Counted from the first letter of the stretch, positions 18,250 through 26,538 are shown. The stretch: DNA of 64,000 nt from Cardiobacteriaceae bacterium (GCA_030529365.1 JAUMXB010000003.1:91849-155848); one strand, 5' to 3'. Notes: generated by a model from the letters alone, not told the origin. Numbers and translations are program-made.

Positions 18250-18318
18250 GGTTTTTTGCGATGTTTTTATCATGGGAAGCGCTTCTGTGTGGTAAAAAAT
18301 CTTTATTTTTATGATTTT
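18250..18318 (-). repeat. A-B element, copy 8 (short)
   Basis: A single A box (18277-18284) is flanked on the left by TTTTTATCATGG and on the right by GTGGTAAAAAATCTTTATTTTTA. The second A box and the central B box are missing, leaving about 70 bp between recF and the MFS gene. Confidence 0.8.
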
Positions 18319-18347
18319 TATGGAGTAATGAATTGGGGTTTGCGGGG

Positions 18348-19424
18348 CTACGCGCTGTCCGCCGTGATATGGCCGTGCGCGATATGGTAGCGCTGGTGGG
18401 CGCAGGGGATGGCGAGGGGGTTGTTGTCGCGGATTTGCGTGATGAAGATTTGCGCGCCGCTCGCGATGAGGAAGCCGAGGAGCATATGGCGGCGTTCGGG
18501 GTCGAGTTCGGCGCTGATGTCATCGACGAGCATGACGGGATGGTGGCCGAAATGGAGGGCGATGTGCTGCGACTGGGCGAGGATGAGGGCGGCCATCAGG
18601 GTTTTTTGCTGGCCGCGCGAATAGTGGTGGGCGATGTCGCGTTCGCCCGCGTAGAAGCGCAAATCGCTTCTGTGGATGCCGTCGCGCGTGTGCTTCAGGT
18701 GGCGGTCGCGGGCGAGATGGCGGTCGAGGAGGTCGGCGAGGTGGCTGTCCTGCGCCCAGCCGCGCTGGTAGTGGATGCGGATGGTATCAAGGCCGCCAAG
18801 TTCGGCGTGGAAGTGGTTCAGGGTTCGTTCGAGGTCGGCAAGGTAGGCGCGGCGGTATTGGTCGATGGCGTCGGCGTGCTCGGCCATGAGTTTGTGCCAC
18901 GGACGGATTTGCGCGTCCGGCCAGTCGGCGCGCAGGGCGGCGTTGCGGTTTTTCAGCGCATACTGGTAACGCTGCCAGGCCGGGAGAAATCGTGGTTCGG
19001 CGTAGAAGAGGCCGTAGTCGGCGAAGCGCCTTCGGTGCTCGGGGCCCTGGTCGATGAGGGCGAAGTTGTCGGCATTGATGATTTCCACAGGGAGCAGGCG
19101 CGCGAGGTGGCTCAGGTTTTTCAGGTCTTCGCCATCCACGCGCAGGCGGTGTTCACGGGCGCTTTTTTCCATGCCGAGACGCCGCATCTGGCCGTTTTGC
19201 GCGAGGGTGGCGATGAGGCGGAATTGCGCTTCGTCGTGGCGGATGATGTGGCGGGTCTGGTTTTCGCGGAAGGATTTGCCGCGCCCCAGCGTGTAAAGCG
19301 CTTCGAGCAGCGCGGTTTTGCCCGCGCCGTTGTCGCCGCAGATGAGGTTGACGTGCGGATGGAAGGCTAGGGTTTGGCTGGCGAGGTTGCGGAAGTTTTC
19401 GCTGTGCAGGGTGGCGATGTGCAT
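18348..19424 (-). CDS. recF: DNA replication and repair protein RecF
   Basis: RecF is the SMC-like ATPase that helps load RecA at single-strand gaps with RecO and RecR. The 358-residue length is typical. It has Walker A GDNGAGKT at residues 30-37, FRNLASQTLAFHPHVNLICG before it, the ABC signature SRGQQKTLMAALILAQ, and Walker B PVMLVDDISAELDPERR. In many gammaproteobacteria recF follows dnaN, but here it is directly downstream of comM. The comM stop and recF start overlap as TAATG (19422-19426), so translation is probably coupled. Confidence 0.94.
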   Translation of the reverse strand: MHIATLHSENFRNLASQTLAFHPHVNLICGDNGAGKTALLEALYTLGRGKSFRENQTRHIIRHDEAQFRLIATLAQNGQMRRLGMEKSAREHRLRVDGEDLKNLSHLARLLPVEIINADNFALIDQGPEHRRRFADYGLFYAEPRFLPAWQRYQYALKNRNAALRADWPDAQIRPWHKLMAEHADAIDQYRRAYLADLERTLNHFHAELGGLDTIRIHYQRGWAQDSHLADLLDRHLARDRHLKHTRDGIHRSDLRFYAGERDIAHHYSRGQQKTLMAALILAQSQHIALHFGHHPVMLVDDISAELDPERRHMLLGFLIASGAQIFITQIRDNNPLAIPCAHQRYHIAHGHITADSA

Positions 19425-20911
19425 TATTGCCAGCCCCGGTATTGCAGGGCTTCGGCGATGTGCGCGAGGTCGATGGCGGAGGCGGCGTCGAGGTCGGCGA
19501 TGGTGCGCGCGACTTTCAGGATGCGCTGGTGGGCGCGCATGGAGAGGTGCATTTGCGCGGTGGCGCGGTCGAGCAGGGCAAGGGCGGCAGGCGTTGCCAC
19601 GAGGTCGCGGGTATGGGGCAGGGCGCTGTTGCGCATGCCCTGGCGCGCAAGCTGCCGTTCATGGGCGGCGGCGACGCGGGCGGCCAGTTCGGCGCTGCTG
19701 GTGTGGCTTTGCGGGCTGTCGCGCAGCTTGTCGGGCGGGATGCGGTTGACAGTGACGTGGAGATCGATGCGGTCGAGCAGCGGGCCGGAGAGTTTTTGCC
19801 GGTAGCGCGCGACCTGGTCAGGGGTGTCGGTGCAGGGGCGGTCAGGATCACCGTGGTAGCCGCAGGGGCAGGGGTTCATGGCGCCGACGAGCTGGAAGGC
19901 GGCGGGATAGTCGCATTTCATGGCGGCGCGCGAGAGGGATATGTGGCCGTTTTCCAGGGGTTCGCGCAGCATTTCGAGGACGCGGCGGTCGAATTCGGGC
20001 ATTTCGTCGAGAAAGAGGATGCCGTTGTGGGCGAGCGAGATTTCACCGGGTCTGGGGATGGAGCCGCCGCCGACGAGGGCAACGGCGGAGCTGCTGTGGT
20101 GCGGGGCGCGGTAGGGGCGCTTTTGCCAGTGTTCGATGGCAAAGCCCTGGCTTGCAAGGGAGTGGATGGTGGCGGTGGCGATGGCTTCTTCGCGGCTCAT
20201 CGGCGGCAGGATGCCGGGCAGGCGCTGGGCGAGCATGGATTTGCCGGTGCCGGGCGGCCCCGAAAGGAGGATGTGGTGGCCGCCGGCGGCGGCGATGAGC
20301 AGTGCGCGTTTGGCCGCTTCCTGGCCGATGACGTCGGCAAAGTCGGGATAGCGCGGCGGCGCGGCAGGCAGCGCTTCCGGCAAGGGCGGCCATGCGGCGC
20401 GGCCAAAGAGGATGGCGGCAAGTTCGGCGAGGGTTCGGGCGTGGCGCAGGTTGTCGCGCGAGATGAGCGCGGCTTCGGCGAGGTTGGCTTCGGGGACGAG
20501 CAGGGTATGGCCGGCTTCATCAGCGGCGACGGCGCAGGGCAGGATACCGGAGACGGCGCGGATGTCGCCAGCGAGGCCGAGTTCGCCGTGGCATTCGATG
20601 CCGTGCAGGCTGGCGGCGGGGATTTGTGCGGAGGCGGCGAGGATGCCAAGGGCGATGGCGAGGTCGTAGCGCGCGCCGTCCTTGGGCAGGTCGGCGGGCG
20701 CGAGGTTGATGGTGATGCGCTTTTGCGGGAATTCAAAGCCGCTGTTGAGCAGCGCGGCGCGTACGCGATCCTTGGATTCTTTCACGGCTTTTTCCGGCAA
20801 GCCGACCAGCGTCATGGACGGCAGCCCCGGCGAAAGATGCACTTCCACCTGCACGAGCGGGGCGCTCATGGCAAGCGGGGCGCGGGAGAGAATGGTGGCG
20901 AGCTGGATCAT
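19424..20911 (-). CDS. comM: ComM (YifB) AAA+ helicase of natural transformation
   Basis: ComM is a hexameric AAA+ helicase that promotes branch migration during integration of transformed DNA. The 495-residue product has the N-terminal lon-protease-like domain (VEVHLSPGLPSMTLVGLPEKAVKESKDRV, ITINLAPADLPKDGARYDLAIALGIL). The Mg-chelatase-type AAA+ domain follows with Walker A GPPGTGKS, Walker B GILFLDEMPEF and the cysteine-rich MNPCPCGYHGDPDRPC. comM is found widely, including in species not known to be competent, so it does not prove transformation; pilT, pilU and dsbA in the same window are compatible with it. Confidence 0.93.
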   Translation of the reverse strand: MIQLATILSRAPLAMSAPLVQVEVHLSPGLPSMTLVGLPEKAVKESKDRVRAALLNSGFEFPQKRITINLAPADLPKDGARYDLAIALGILAASAQIPAASLHGIECHGELGLAGDIRAVSGILPCAVAADEAGHTLLVPEANLAEAALISRDNLRHARTLAELAAILFGRAAWPPLPEALPAAPPRYPDFADVIGQEAAKRALLIAAAGGHHILLSGPPGTGKSMLAQRLPGILPPMSREEAIATATIHSLASQGFAIEHWQKRPYRAPHHSSSAVALVGGGSIPRPGEISLAHNGILFLDEMPEFDRRVLEMLREPLENGHISLSRAAMKCDYPAAFQLVGAMNPCPCGYHGDPDRPCTDTPDQVARYRQKLSGPLLDRIDLHVTVNRIPPDKLRDSPQSHTSSAELAARVAAAHERQLARQGMRNSALPHTRDLVATPAALALLDRATAQMHLSMRAHQRILKVARTIADLDAASAIDLAHIAEALQYRGWQ

Positions 20912-20985
20912 GCGGAAAGCGTGGTTGGGGGCTGTGAGAGGTCTGTTGGGGTTCGCCTTCGGCTCACCACCAACCTACATCGTTA

Positions 20986-21087
20986 ATTTTATAAAATGGA
21001 TGTTTATAGTGATTTTTTACCATAATGAAGCGCTTATGATGAGAATTTTTATCATGATAAGCGCTTGTTGCTGAGAAATTTTACCAT
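20986..21087 (+). repeat. A-B element, copy 9
   Basis: A boxes lie at 21028-21035 and 21059-21066, with the left tail AGTGATTTTTTACC. The last B box (TGAGAAATTTTACCA) runs to the TAA stop of the DyP gene at 21088-21090. Just upstream, 20940-20975 is another intergenic motif (GTTGGGG, GCCTTCGGC, CCAAC) of a short hairpin type. Confidence 0.88.
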
Positions 21088-21990
21088 TTACAGGTTTTGC
21101 AGGCGTTCCACGCCGGGGGCGTAGTAGTAAGCGCCGGTGACGGGGGTGGTGACGTGCTTGAGGATAAGGTCGGTTTTGCCGTCGGTTTCGCCGAACATGC
21201 TCAATAGCTGCGCTTCGATGTTGTAGAGGCGGGCGCTGTAGGCGATGAACATCAGGCCGTGCTCGCCAGAAGCAGTGCCGAAGGGCAGGCTGCGGCGCAC
21301 GATTTTGAGGCCGACGCCATTTTCTTTGAGGTTGACGCGGCCAAGGTGCGAGTCGGGCAGGCGTTCTTCGCGCGAGAATTCGCGGTTGTCGGCCTTGGTG
21401 CGGCCAATGGCGGCTTCCTGTTCGGCAAGCGGGACTTTGTCCCATTTTTTGAGGTCGTGCCGGTATTTTTGCAGGAGGACGTAGCTGCCGCCAGCGTCCG
21501 CGCCTTCGGCAATGACGCCGACGCTCTGGATTTTCTCGTCGCCCTGCGGGTTTTCCGTGCCATCGACAAAGCCGTCGAGGCCGCGTTCTTCCACCCAGCG
21601 GAAGCCGTGGGTTTCGTCGGCAACGCGGATGTGCTCGCCAAAGGCGGCAAGGACGGCCATGGCGAGCGAGAAGTTGACGTCGGGGCGCACGGACTGGATG
21701 TGGATCAGGAGATCGTGCTGGGTGGCGGGCGCCATGCCGTTGCCAAGGGCGCGGAAGGGTTTGATGTCGCGGCCTTCTTCGTTGTGGCCGAATTGCGCCC
21801 AGCAGGCGCTGCCGAAGGCGAGGGTAAGACCGAGACGGGCGTCAGGATATTTTTCCTGCAACGTGGCAAGCTCGGCAAGGCTTTGTTTGCAGGCGGTTTT
21901 CAGGGATTGCGCGTCGCCAGCCAGATCGGCTTCGATAAAGATGGCGGCGGTGCAATGGTCGGGAATGATGGCGCTTTGCGGCTGGTGCAT
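21088..21990 (-). CDS. Dyp-type (YfeX-like) heme peroxidase
   Basis: Dye-decolourising peroxidases are heme enzymes that reduce H2O2. The 300-residue protein from the ATG at 21990 (AAGGA upstream) carries the GXXDG signature as GFVDGTENP. RRSLPFGTASGEHGLMFIAYSARLYNIEAQLLSMFG contains the distal-side Arg and later helices. No Tat or Sec signal is visible, so it is cytoplasmic, as for YfeX. The N-terminal DHCTAAIFIEADL and RPDVNFSLAMAVLAAFG also fit. It follows the formate/nitrite channel gene by 32 bp and may share its transcript. The physiological substrate is unknown. Confidence 0.9.
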   Translation of the reverse strand: MHQPQSAIIPDHCTAAIFIEADLAGDAQSLKTACKQSLAELATLQEKYPDARLGLTLAFGSACWAQFGHNEEGRDIKPFRALGNGMAPATQHDLLIHIQSVRPDVNFSLAMAVLAAFGEHIRVADETHGFRWVEERGLDGFVDGTENPQGDEKIQSVGVIAEGADAGGSYVLLQKYRHDLKKWDKVPLAEQEAAIGRTKADNREFSREERLPDSHLGRVNLKENGVGLKIVRRSLPFGTASGEHGLMFIAYSARLYNIEAQLLSMFGETDGKTDLILKHVTTPVTGAYYYAPGVERLQNL

Positions 21991-22022
21991 GGGGTATCCT
22001 TGAAATTGAATGTGCGGGAATT

Positions 22023-22790
22023 TTAGGCGCGATAGGCGAGTCCGTAAAGCATGCCGACCATGCCCGCGCCACCGAGCACGTTGCCGAGATAGACGGAGAC
22101 CATGTTGTGGGCGAACTGCGCCCAGCTGATGTCGCCGCCGCCCCAGATGGCAGCCGGGATGACGAACATGTTGGCCACCACGTGCTGGAAGCCGATGGCG
22201 ACGAAGGTCATCACCGGAAACCAGATGCCGAGCATTTTGCCGGCGGCGGACGAGGAGGCGTAGCAGAGCCACACGCCCATGCATACCAGCCAGTTGCAGC
22301 CGATGCCGGAAACCACGGCTTGCAGGAAGCTGTCTTCGACCTTGGCGCGGGCGACGGCAAGCGTGAGTTCGTGATAATGCCCTTCGGTGAGGCCGACGAC
22401 GTGGCCAAAGAACCAGGCGACGAAGAAGGCGCCAAGCACGTTGAAAACGGTGACGATGGACCAGTTGCGCAGCCAGCCTTGCAGGTTGACGCGGCGTTTC
22501 AGCCAGGCGACGGGCAACACCATCATGTTGCCGGTGATCAGTTCGCCGCCGCCGACGAGAATGCAGATGAGGCCGACCGGAAAGACGGCCGCGCCGATGA
22601 ATTTGCCAAGGCCGAGCAGCTCGGGGGAAAAACTCGCGGCGATGCGCAAATAGGCGAGATAGCCCACGGAAATGAAGGCGCCGCCGAGAAAGCCGAGGAA
22701 AGCCAGTGTGTGCCAGGCGGCAGCGGCTTTGGCTGCGCCTTTGTCGGCGGTGTAATCGAGAATGGCTTGCGGGGATAGGGTATCGGCCAT
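22023..22790 (-). CDS. Formate/nitrite transporter family channel (FocA/NirC)
   Basis: This is a pentameric FNT-family channel for formate, nitrite or hydrosulfide. The 255-residue protein has six hydrophobic segments and the family signatures GGGELITGN, GCNWLVCMGVWLCYAS and GFQHVVANMFVIPAAI. Sequence alone does not separate FocA from NirC here; no pfl or nir gene lies nearby. GAGGA precedes the ATG at 22790. It probably forms an operon with the downstream DyP peroxidase gene. Confidence 0.9.
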   Translation of the reverse strand: MADTLSPQAILDYTADKGAAKAAAAWHTLAFLGFLGGAFISVGYLAYLRIAASFSPELLGLGKFIGAAVFPVGLICILVGGGELITGNMMVLPVAWLKRRVNLQGWLRNWSIVTVFNVLGAFFVAWFFGHVVGLTEGHYHELTLAVARAKVEDSFLQAVVSGIGCNWLVCMGVWLCYASSSAAGKMLGIWFPVMTFVAIGFQHVVANMFVIPAAIWGGGDISWAQFAHNMVSVYLGNVLGGAGMVGMLYGLAYRA

Positions 22791-23030
22791 GGCGTCCTCA
22801 ATGCTAAAAAAATGGCGGTATTTTATAGCGCGGGTGGGGTGTGCACCATCTTTTAGAGCGCTTTTGGTTTAAATATTGACGACACTCAAAGGCGAATTGC
22901 TCGATTGGCATGGCATTGGAATTGGGGCAAGGGGGAAACAAAGTTTTCCACAATATTTGCGTCAACAAGTTCTACGCGATTTTCTGCATGGTTTTCTCTT
23001 GTCGAGATTGCGCTTTGCAGCCGCGCAGCC

Positions 23031-23198
23031 GGTTCCAAAAACAGGAACACGTTCTTTGCTTCGTCAAAGGGCGTGTCCCTGTTTTTGGAACCAAAGAAAG
23101 ACGAGCCGGGCGCAGTTTTCCGCAGTCGCCAAGGCTTTTGGCGGCGGGCTTGTAAACTCGCTGTCGCTCAAACACCCAAGCCCGTATTTCCGCCAAAA
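23031..23198. repeat. Two long hairpins in the intergenic region before tag
   Basis: Hairpin 1 has perfect 15-bp arms GGTTCCAAAAACAGG (23031-23045) and CCTGTTTTTGGAACC (23078-23092), with an inner CTTTG/CAAAG. Hairpin 2 pairs TTTTGGCGG-CGGGCTTG (23136-23152) with CAAGCCCG (23177-23184) and CCGCCAAAA (23190-23198). The gap 22791-23218 (428 bp) contains short open frames on both strands, but they cross these palindromes and look spurious. It resembles a composite intergenic repeat. Confidence 0.7.
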
Positions 23199-23218
23199 AA
23201 GCTCCGCGTCTGCGCCAT

Positions 23219-23797
23219 TTATCTGTGGATATGGCCATATTCTTGCGTTGCAACCAGCCACGGCGGGTTTGCCGCGAGAATGCGCGGATACATCGGGCAA
23301 TCGGCGCTGTGCGCGCCTGGCAGATAGCCGCAGCTCATCAGGAATTCGCCGATGATTTCGCCGCCGATGAACTTGAATTGCTGTTTTTTGAAGGCCTTGA
23401 GCCATTGCGGCAGTAGCAGGGGATGTTGCGCATCCAGCCAGGCCTTGAAGCTGCCGTATTCGTGTTGCAGGCGCAGGATTTGTTGCGCGTTGTGGATGGC
23501 GGCGTTGATTTTGAGGCGGTTGCGCACGATGCCGGTATCGGCCAGGAGGCGCGCGCGGTCGCTGTCATCGTAGGCGGCAACGGCGGCGATATCGAAGCCG
23601 CTGTAGGATGCGCGAAAATTTTCCTGTTTTTTCAGCATCAGTGTCCAGCTCAGGCCGGCCTGGTTGATTTCGAGGAGAAGACGGCCGAACAGGGCGTTGT
23701 CGTCCTCGAGCGGGAAGCCGTATTCGTGGTCGTGATAATGCTTGTTGGGGTCGGTGCTGCCGGGCGGCAGGGCGTTGGCAAAACGGCAGTAACTCAT
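23219..23797 (-). CDS. tag: DNA-3-methyladenine glycosylase I
   Basis: Tag excises 3-methyladenine from alkylated DNA. The 192-residue product has MSYCRFA (the zinc-ligand Cys at residue 4), HYHDHEYGFP, the LLLEINQAGLSWTLMLKKQENFRASY block and FKFIGGEIIGEFLMSCGYLPGAHSADC. The last stretch carries the C-terminal His and Cys zinc ligands. Length and order match E. coli Tag (187). It ends just beyond the composite hairpin region. Confidence 0.92.
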   Translation of the reverse strand: MSYCRFANALPPGSTDPNKHYHDHEYGFPLEDDNALFGRLLLEINQAGLSWTLMLKKQENFRASYSGFDIAAVAAYDDSDRARLLADTGIVRNRLKINAAIHNAQQILRLQHEYGSFKAWLDAQHPLLLPQWLKAFKKQQFKFIGGEIIGEFLMSCGYLPGAHSADCPMYPRILAANPPWLVATQEYGHIHR

Positions 23798-23818
23798 GTT
23801 TTTTCTGGAAAATGGGAA

Positions 23819-24433
23819 TTATGGGTGTTCGTGGATTTCATCGCCACGTACGCTGATGAATTGTGCATTGCTGACTGGGCGGATGTCGATTTGGTCGCGG
23901 TATTGCGCGTGGATGGCACGGGTGACGCGGCTGAATGGCGGGTTGCCATAATGGGGCAGCAGGTAAAAATCGACAAGGTGCATGGCTTTTGTACTTTCAA
24001 GTTGCGGCGCTTTTTCCGGTGCATCCATGGCGGCGCCGTAGGCGATGTCGGGGGCGACGACCATGCTGCCCGCAGATGTCGCTATATAGGGTTTGCCGTT
24101 GGTGACGGCTTCTTTGATGACGCTATCCAGGCCGCTGCGCTTGAGTTCCTGCAAGAGATAGAAGGTGTTGCCGCCGCCGATGAAGATGAAGTCGTTGGCG
24201 GCGATTTTCTGCGCAAGTTCGGCGTGGCTCATGGCGGAGAGATTGAGTTCATCGACGCGGATACCGAGTGTTTTGAAGGCGTTGCGGTCGTCATCCATGA
24301 AGAAGGTGATGTCTTCCACATCGCAGGCAGTGGGGATGAAGGCGACGCTTTTGCCAGCAGGTGGTTCGCCGATGAAGGCGGGAAAATGCGGAGCGACGTC
24401 GGCAAACGAGGCGGCGAGAAAGAGGGTTTTCAT
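23819..24433 (-). CDS. Peptidase S51 (dipeptidase E-like) family protein
   Basis: The 204-residue protein matches the S51/type-1 glutamine amidotransferase-like family: FIFIGGGNTFYLLQEL, then ATSAGSMVV with the likely nucleophile Ser in the elbow, and HLVDFYLLPHYG later. E. coli PepE cleaves Asp-X dipeptides, but relatives such as listerial Lmo0363 differ in specificity, so the substrate is not assigned. It lies 21 bp downstream of no gene on its strand and is followed by tag, with which it may be co-transcribed. Confidence 0.82.
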   Translation of the reverse strand: MKTLFLAASFADVAPHFPAFIGEPPAGKSVAFIPTACDVEDITFFMDDDRNAFKTLGIRVDELNLSAMSHAELAQKIAANDFIFIGGGNTFYLLQELKRSGLDSVIKEAVTNGKPYIATSAGSMVVAPDIAYGAAMDAPEKAPQLESTKAMHLVDFYLLPHYGNPPFSRVTRAIHAQYRDQIDIRPVSNAQFISVRGDEIHEHP

Positions 24434-24457
24434 ATTTTTCCTTTCTTTTGCGGATTA

Positions 24458-24538
24458 TAGTAGTTTTTTACCACCAATAAGCGCTTATGATGAGAAATTT
24501 TATCACGAAAAGCGCTTATTTATGAGAAAATTTATCAT
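24458..24538 (+). repeat. A-B element, copy 10
   Basis: A boxes lie at 24479-24486 and 24510-24517. The left tail is TAGTAGTTTTTTACC, and two B boxes (TGAGAAATTTTATCA and TGAGAAAATTTATCA) are well preserved. It separates the divergent S51 peptidase and YdcZ genes. The remaining ~160 bp up to the YdcZ start show nothing else I can identify. Confidence 0.9.
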
Positions 24539-24697
24539 GCGATATTTTAAGTGGCAGTTCGGGAATATGGATGCGTTTTCTTGCGGATCGTGCGCGGGAG
24601 TGGCAAGTATAGGGGAGAGGATTGCCAGTTTCTGTCAGGAGTGTCGGCTGTGCGACAATGTGGCGCGCCAAGCGGAAACCATCAGGCAGGAGGAAGG

Positions 24698-25153
24698 ATG
24701 AAAGCAATGCCGTTTGTGTTGATCAGTGTGCTGGCGGGGATGATTGTGCCGCTACAGATTGCCTTGGTGAGCGCGTTTCGCCATACGGGAGGCGCGTCGC
24801 AGTTTCAGGCGACGTTTTATCTTTATGTGGGCGGCCTGCTCGGGGCGCTGTTGCTGTGCTTCTGGATGGATGGCGGGATCGTGCCGCCGACGGTGCGTGA
24901 AACCTCGTGGTGGATGTGGCTGCCGGGTTTGCTCGGAGTTTGCCATCTGGTGATGATGTTTGTGGCGGCGCCGCATATCGGGGCAGCGAGCACGTTGGTG
25001 TGGATTTTTCTCGGGCAGGTGCTCTTTGCCGTGTTTCTCGACCGGGCGGGATGGTTTGCCATGCCGGTCAGGCCGGTGAGCTTGATGAAGCTGTGCGGGA
25101 TTGCCCTGATTTTCGCTGGCGCGGTGCTGATGATGCTGGACGGGAAGCGCTAG
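24698..25153 (+). CDS. DMT-superfamily transporter, YdcZ (DUF606) family
   Basis: The 152-residue membrane protein has five hydrophobic stretches and the typical YdcZ/DUF606 opening VLISVLAGMIVPLQIALVSAFRHTGGASQFQATFYLYVGG, with GAASTLVWIFLGQVLFAVFLDRAGWF later. These short DMT proteins usually act as dimers; substrates are unknown. The ATG is preceded by AGGAGG. The gene ends 8 bp before the convergent WYL regulator stop, and no terminator separates them. Confidence 0.82.
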   Translation: MKAMPFVLISVLAGMIVPLQIALVSAFRHTGGASQFQATFYLYVGGLLGALLLCFWMDGGIVPPTVRETSWWMWLPGLLGVCHLVMMFVAAPHIGAASTLVWIFLGQVLFAVFLDRAGWFAMPVRPVSLMKLCGIALIFAGAVLMMLDGKR

Positions 25154-25161
25154 GGGCTTTT

Positions 25162-25863
25162 TCAGAAATCGAAAAGGCTCAGGTCTATGCCTTCTTGCTG
25201 CTGCCAGCGTTCGAGAAGGATGCGGCGCGGTACGGGAAATGGCGCGCCGCTTTGCGCTCCCTGGATGCGGTCGGTACGGAAATGGCGGAAATCGTCGCGC
25301 AATTCGCACCAGGCAACGAGCAGGCGGCAGCTGTCGAAGTAACCGATGGCGAGCGGCCAGACGGCGCGCTGGCTGGGTGTGCCGTTGACGTCGCAGTAAA
25401 CAAGGAGAACGCGTTTTTCTTCGCGCAGCGCTTGCCGGATGAGGGCGAGGTTGGCGCTTTCGCTATCGGGATAATCATGGCTGCCGACGGGGTAGAGCGC
25501 CTGGTTTTGCAGGCTGGCGGCAAGCGCTGGCGGGAGGACGGCGTTGATTTTCCCGAGCACACTTTTGGCAGAGGCCGCGAGTTCACTTTCGGCGCGCCTT
25601 GCCACCCAGCGCATGCCAAGGACGAGAGCTTCGATTTCGTATTCGCTGAAGGTGAGCGGCGGCAGGAGAAAATCGTGCTGGAGGATGAAGCCGAGTCCAG
25701 CTTCGCCGCGGATGTCCGCGCCCTGTTGGCGCAGGGTGTCGATGTCGCGGTAGATGGTGCGCGGGCTGACGCCCAGTTCGTCGGCAAGGGCGTGGGCAGT
25801 CACGGGATGGCGTTTTTGCCGCAGGCTTTGCAGGAGTGTGAGCAGGCGTTGGGTGCGGAGCAT
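25162..25863 (-). CDS. YafY-type HTH/WYL transcriptional regulator
   Basis: The 233-residue protein begins with an HTH_11 domain (RTQRLLTLLQSLRQKRHPVTAHALADELGVSPRTIYRDIDTLRQQGADI) and continues with a WYL domain (VLLVYCDVNGTPSQRAVWPLAIGYFDSCRLLVAWCELRDDFRHFRTDRI). This is the compact YafY layout, distinct from the longer WYL protein at 2.3-3.3 kb. The ligand and regulon are unknown. It is convergent with the YdcZ transporter gene. Confidence 0.87.
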   Translation of the reverse strand: MLRTQRLLTLLQSLRQKRHPVTAHALADELGVSPRTIYRDIDTLRQQGADIRGEAGLGFILQHDFLLPPLTFSEYEIEALVLGMRWVARRAESELAASAKSVLGKINAVLPPALAASLQNQALYPVGSHDYPDSESANLALIRQALREEKRVLLVYCDVNGTPSQRAVWPLAIGYFDSCRLLVAWCELRDDFRHFRTDRIQGAQSGAPFPVPRRILLERWQQQEGIDLSLFDF

Positions 25864-25892
25864 GGGAGGGTTGGGTTTTGTTTATAAAGTTG

Positions 25893-26022
25893 GGAAAAAT
25901 GATGTTATTTTCTCAATTGCAAGCGCTTATGATGAGAAATTTTCTCATGACAAGCGCTTATTGGTGAGAAAAAATACTATAGCCATTCAGTTGTTGAGAA
26001 AAAAATACTATAGCCATTCAGC
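25893..26022. repeat. A-B element, copy 11, with duplicated right tail
   Basis: A boxes lie at 25921-25928 and 25952-25959. The right end reads GAGAAAAAATACTATAGCC plus ATTCAG (to 25990) and is repeated in tandem (GAGAAAAAAATACTATAGCC plus ATTCAG, 25996-26020). The same right-end sequence, slightly changed, ends copy 24 near 59.4 kb. The rest of the 818-bp gap 25864-26681 has short hairpins and no gene that I can support. Confidence 0.85.
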
Positions 26023-26194
26023 CTGAAAACCTGCGCACAACTTTCAATAACAGGCGGCGTGGACAAGGTCGGGCAATGCTTGCTCGACATCAAATGCTAG
26101 GCTGTTGGCAATTATCGAGTGAAGTTTACGGGATTTCAGAAGGTAGTTTGAAATATTGACGGTTTTGTCGCTGTGCGATTTTCTCTATCCCTCT

Positions 26195-26230
26195 CTCCCA
26201 CAACCTCCCCCTCGAGTGGGAGGGTTTTAG
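26195..26230 (+). terminator. CTCCCAC/GTGGGAG hairpin with T run
   Basis: CTCCCAC (near 26196) can pair with GTGGGAG (near 26216), followed by GGTTTTAG. No gene ends nearby on the plus strand, so this may be a relic or a common intergenic GGGAG hairpin rather than a working terminator. Confidence 0.35.
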
Positions 26231-26288
26231 TTCATTGCTTTATTTGGATTTCATTGTGTTAAAGCATGAATTGTCAACAGCCCCTGGT

Positions 26289-26460
26289 GTCGGCCATGAA
26301 TGGCCGACCTACTACGGGATGGAGCTGCGCCCAGGGGGGTTGAGGCGCTTCGTAGCCATTGCATGTATAAACAGATAAATCCATTTCGCTCTAGCCCACC
26401 TTTCGTAGGTCGGCCACTTTGTGGCCGACGAGCGTTCGATGTCGGGCACAAAGTGCCCGA
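26289..26460. repeat. GTCGGCC and TCGGGCAC hairpin cluster
   Basis: Three perfect or near-perfect hairpins occur: GTCGGCCATGAATGGCCGAC at 26289-26308, GTCGGCCAC/GTGGCCGAC at 26409-26429, and TCGGGCACAAAGTGCCCGA at 26442-26460. They are related to hairpins after galE near 6.7 kb, pointing to a second dispersed palindrome family. Stretches such as GTAGGTCGGCC precede them. Confidence 0.7.
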
Positions 26461-26488
26461 TCTGCGGCGATAATATTTTATAACTTGA

Positions 26489-26538
26489 ACAAGAATAGTA
26501 ATTTTTTACCATATCATAGCGCAGGTGGTAAAAATATT
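26489..26538 (+). repeat. A-B element, copy 12 (degenerate)
   Basis: The left tail AGAATAGTAATTTTTTACCAT is intact, but only a mutated A box (TAGCGCAG) and a right half GGTGGTAAAAATAT follow, leaving about 50 bp. It looks like an internal deletion derivative. Confidence 0.65.

Noticed and set aside
21991..22284. N-terminal extension of the DyP peroxidase frame
   Set aside because: It lies antisense-free but in a shifted frame over the formate/nitrite channel gene, is Arg/His-rich, and the ATG at 21990 has a good ribosome-binding site.
22972..23253. Short open frames on both strands in the gap before tag
   Set aside because: They cross long perfect hairpins, and frames on both strands look alike because of the symmetry.
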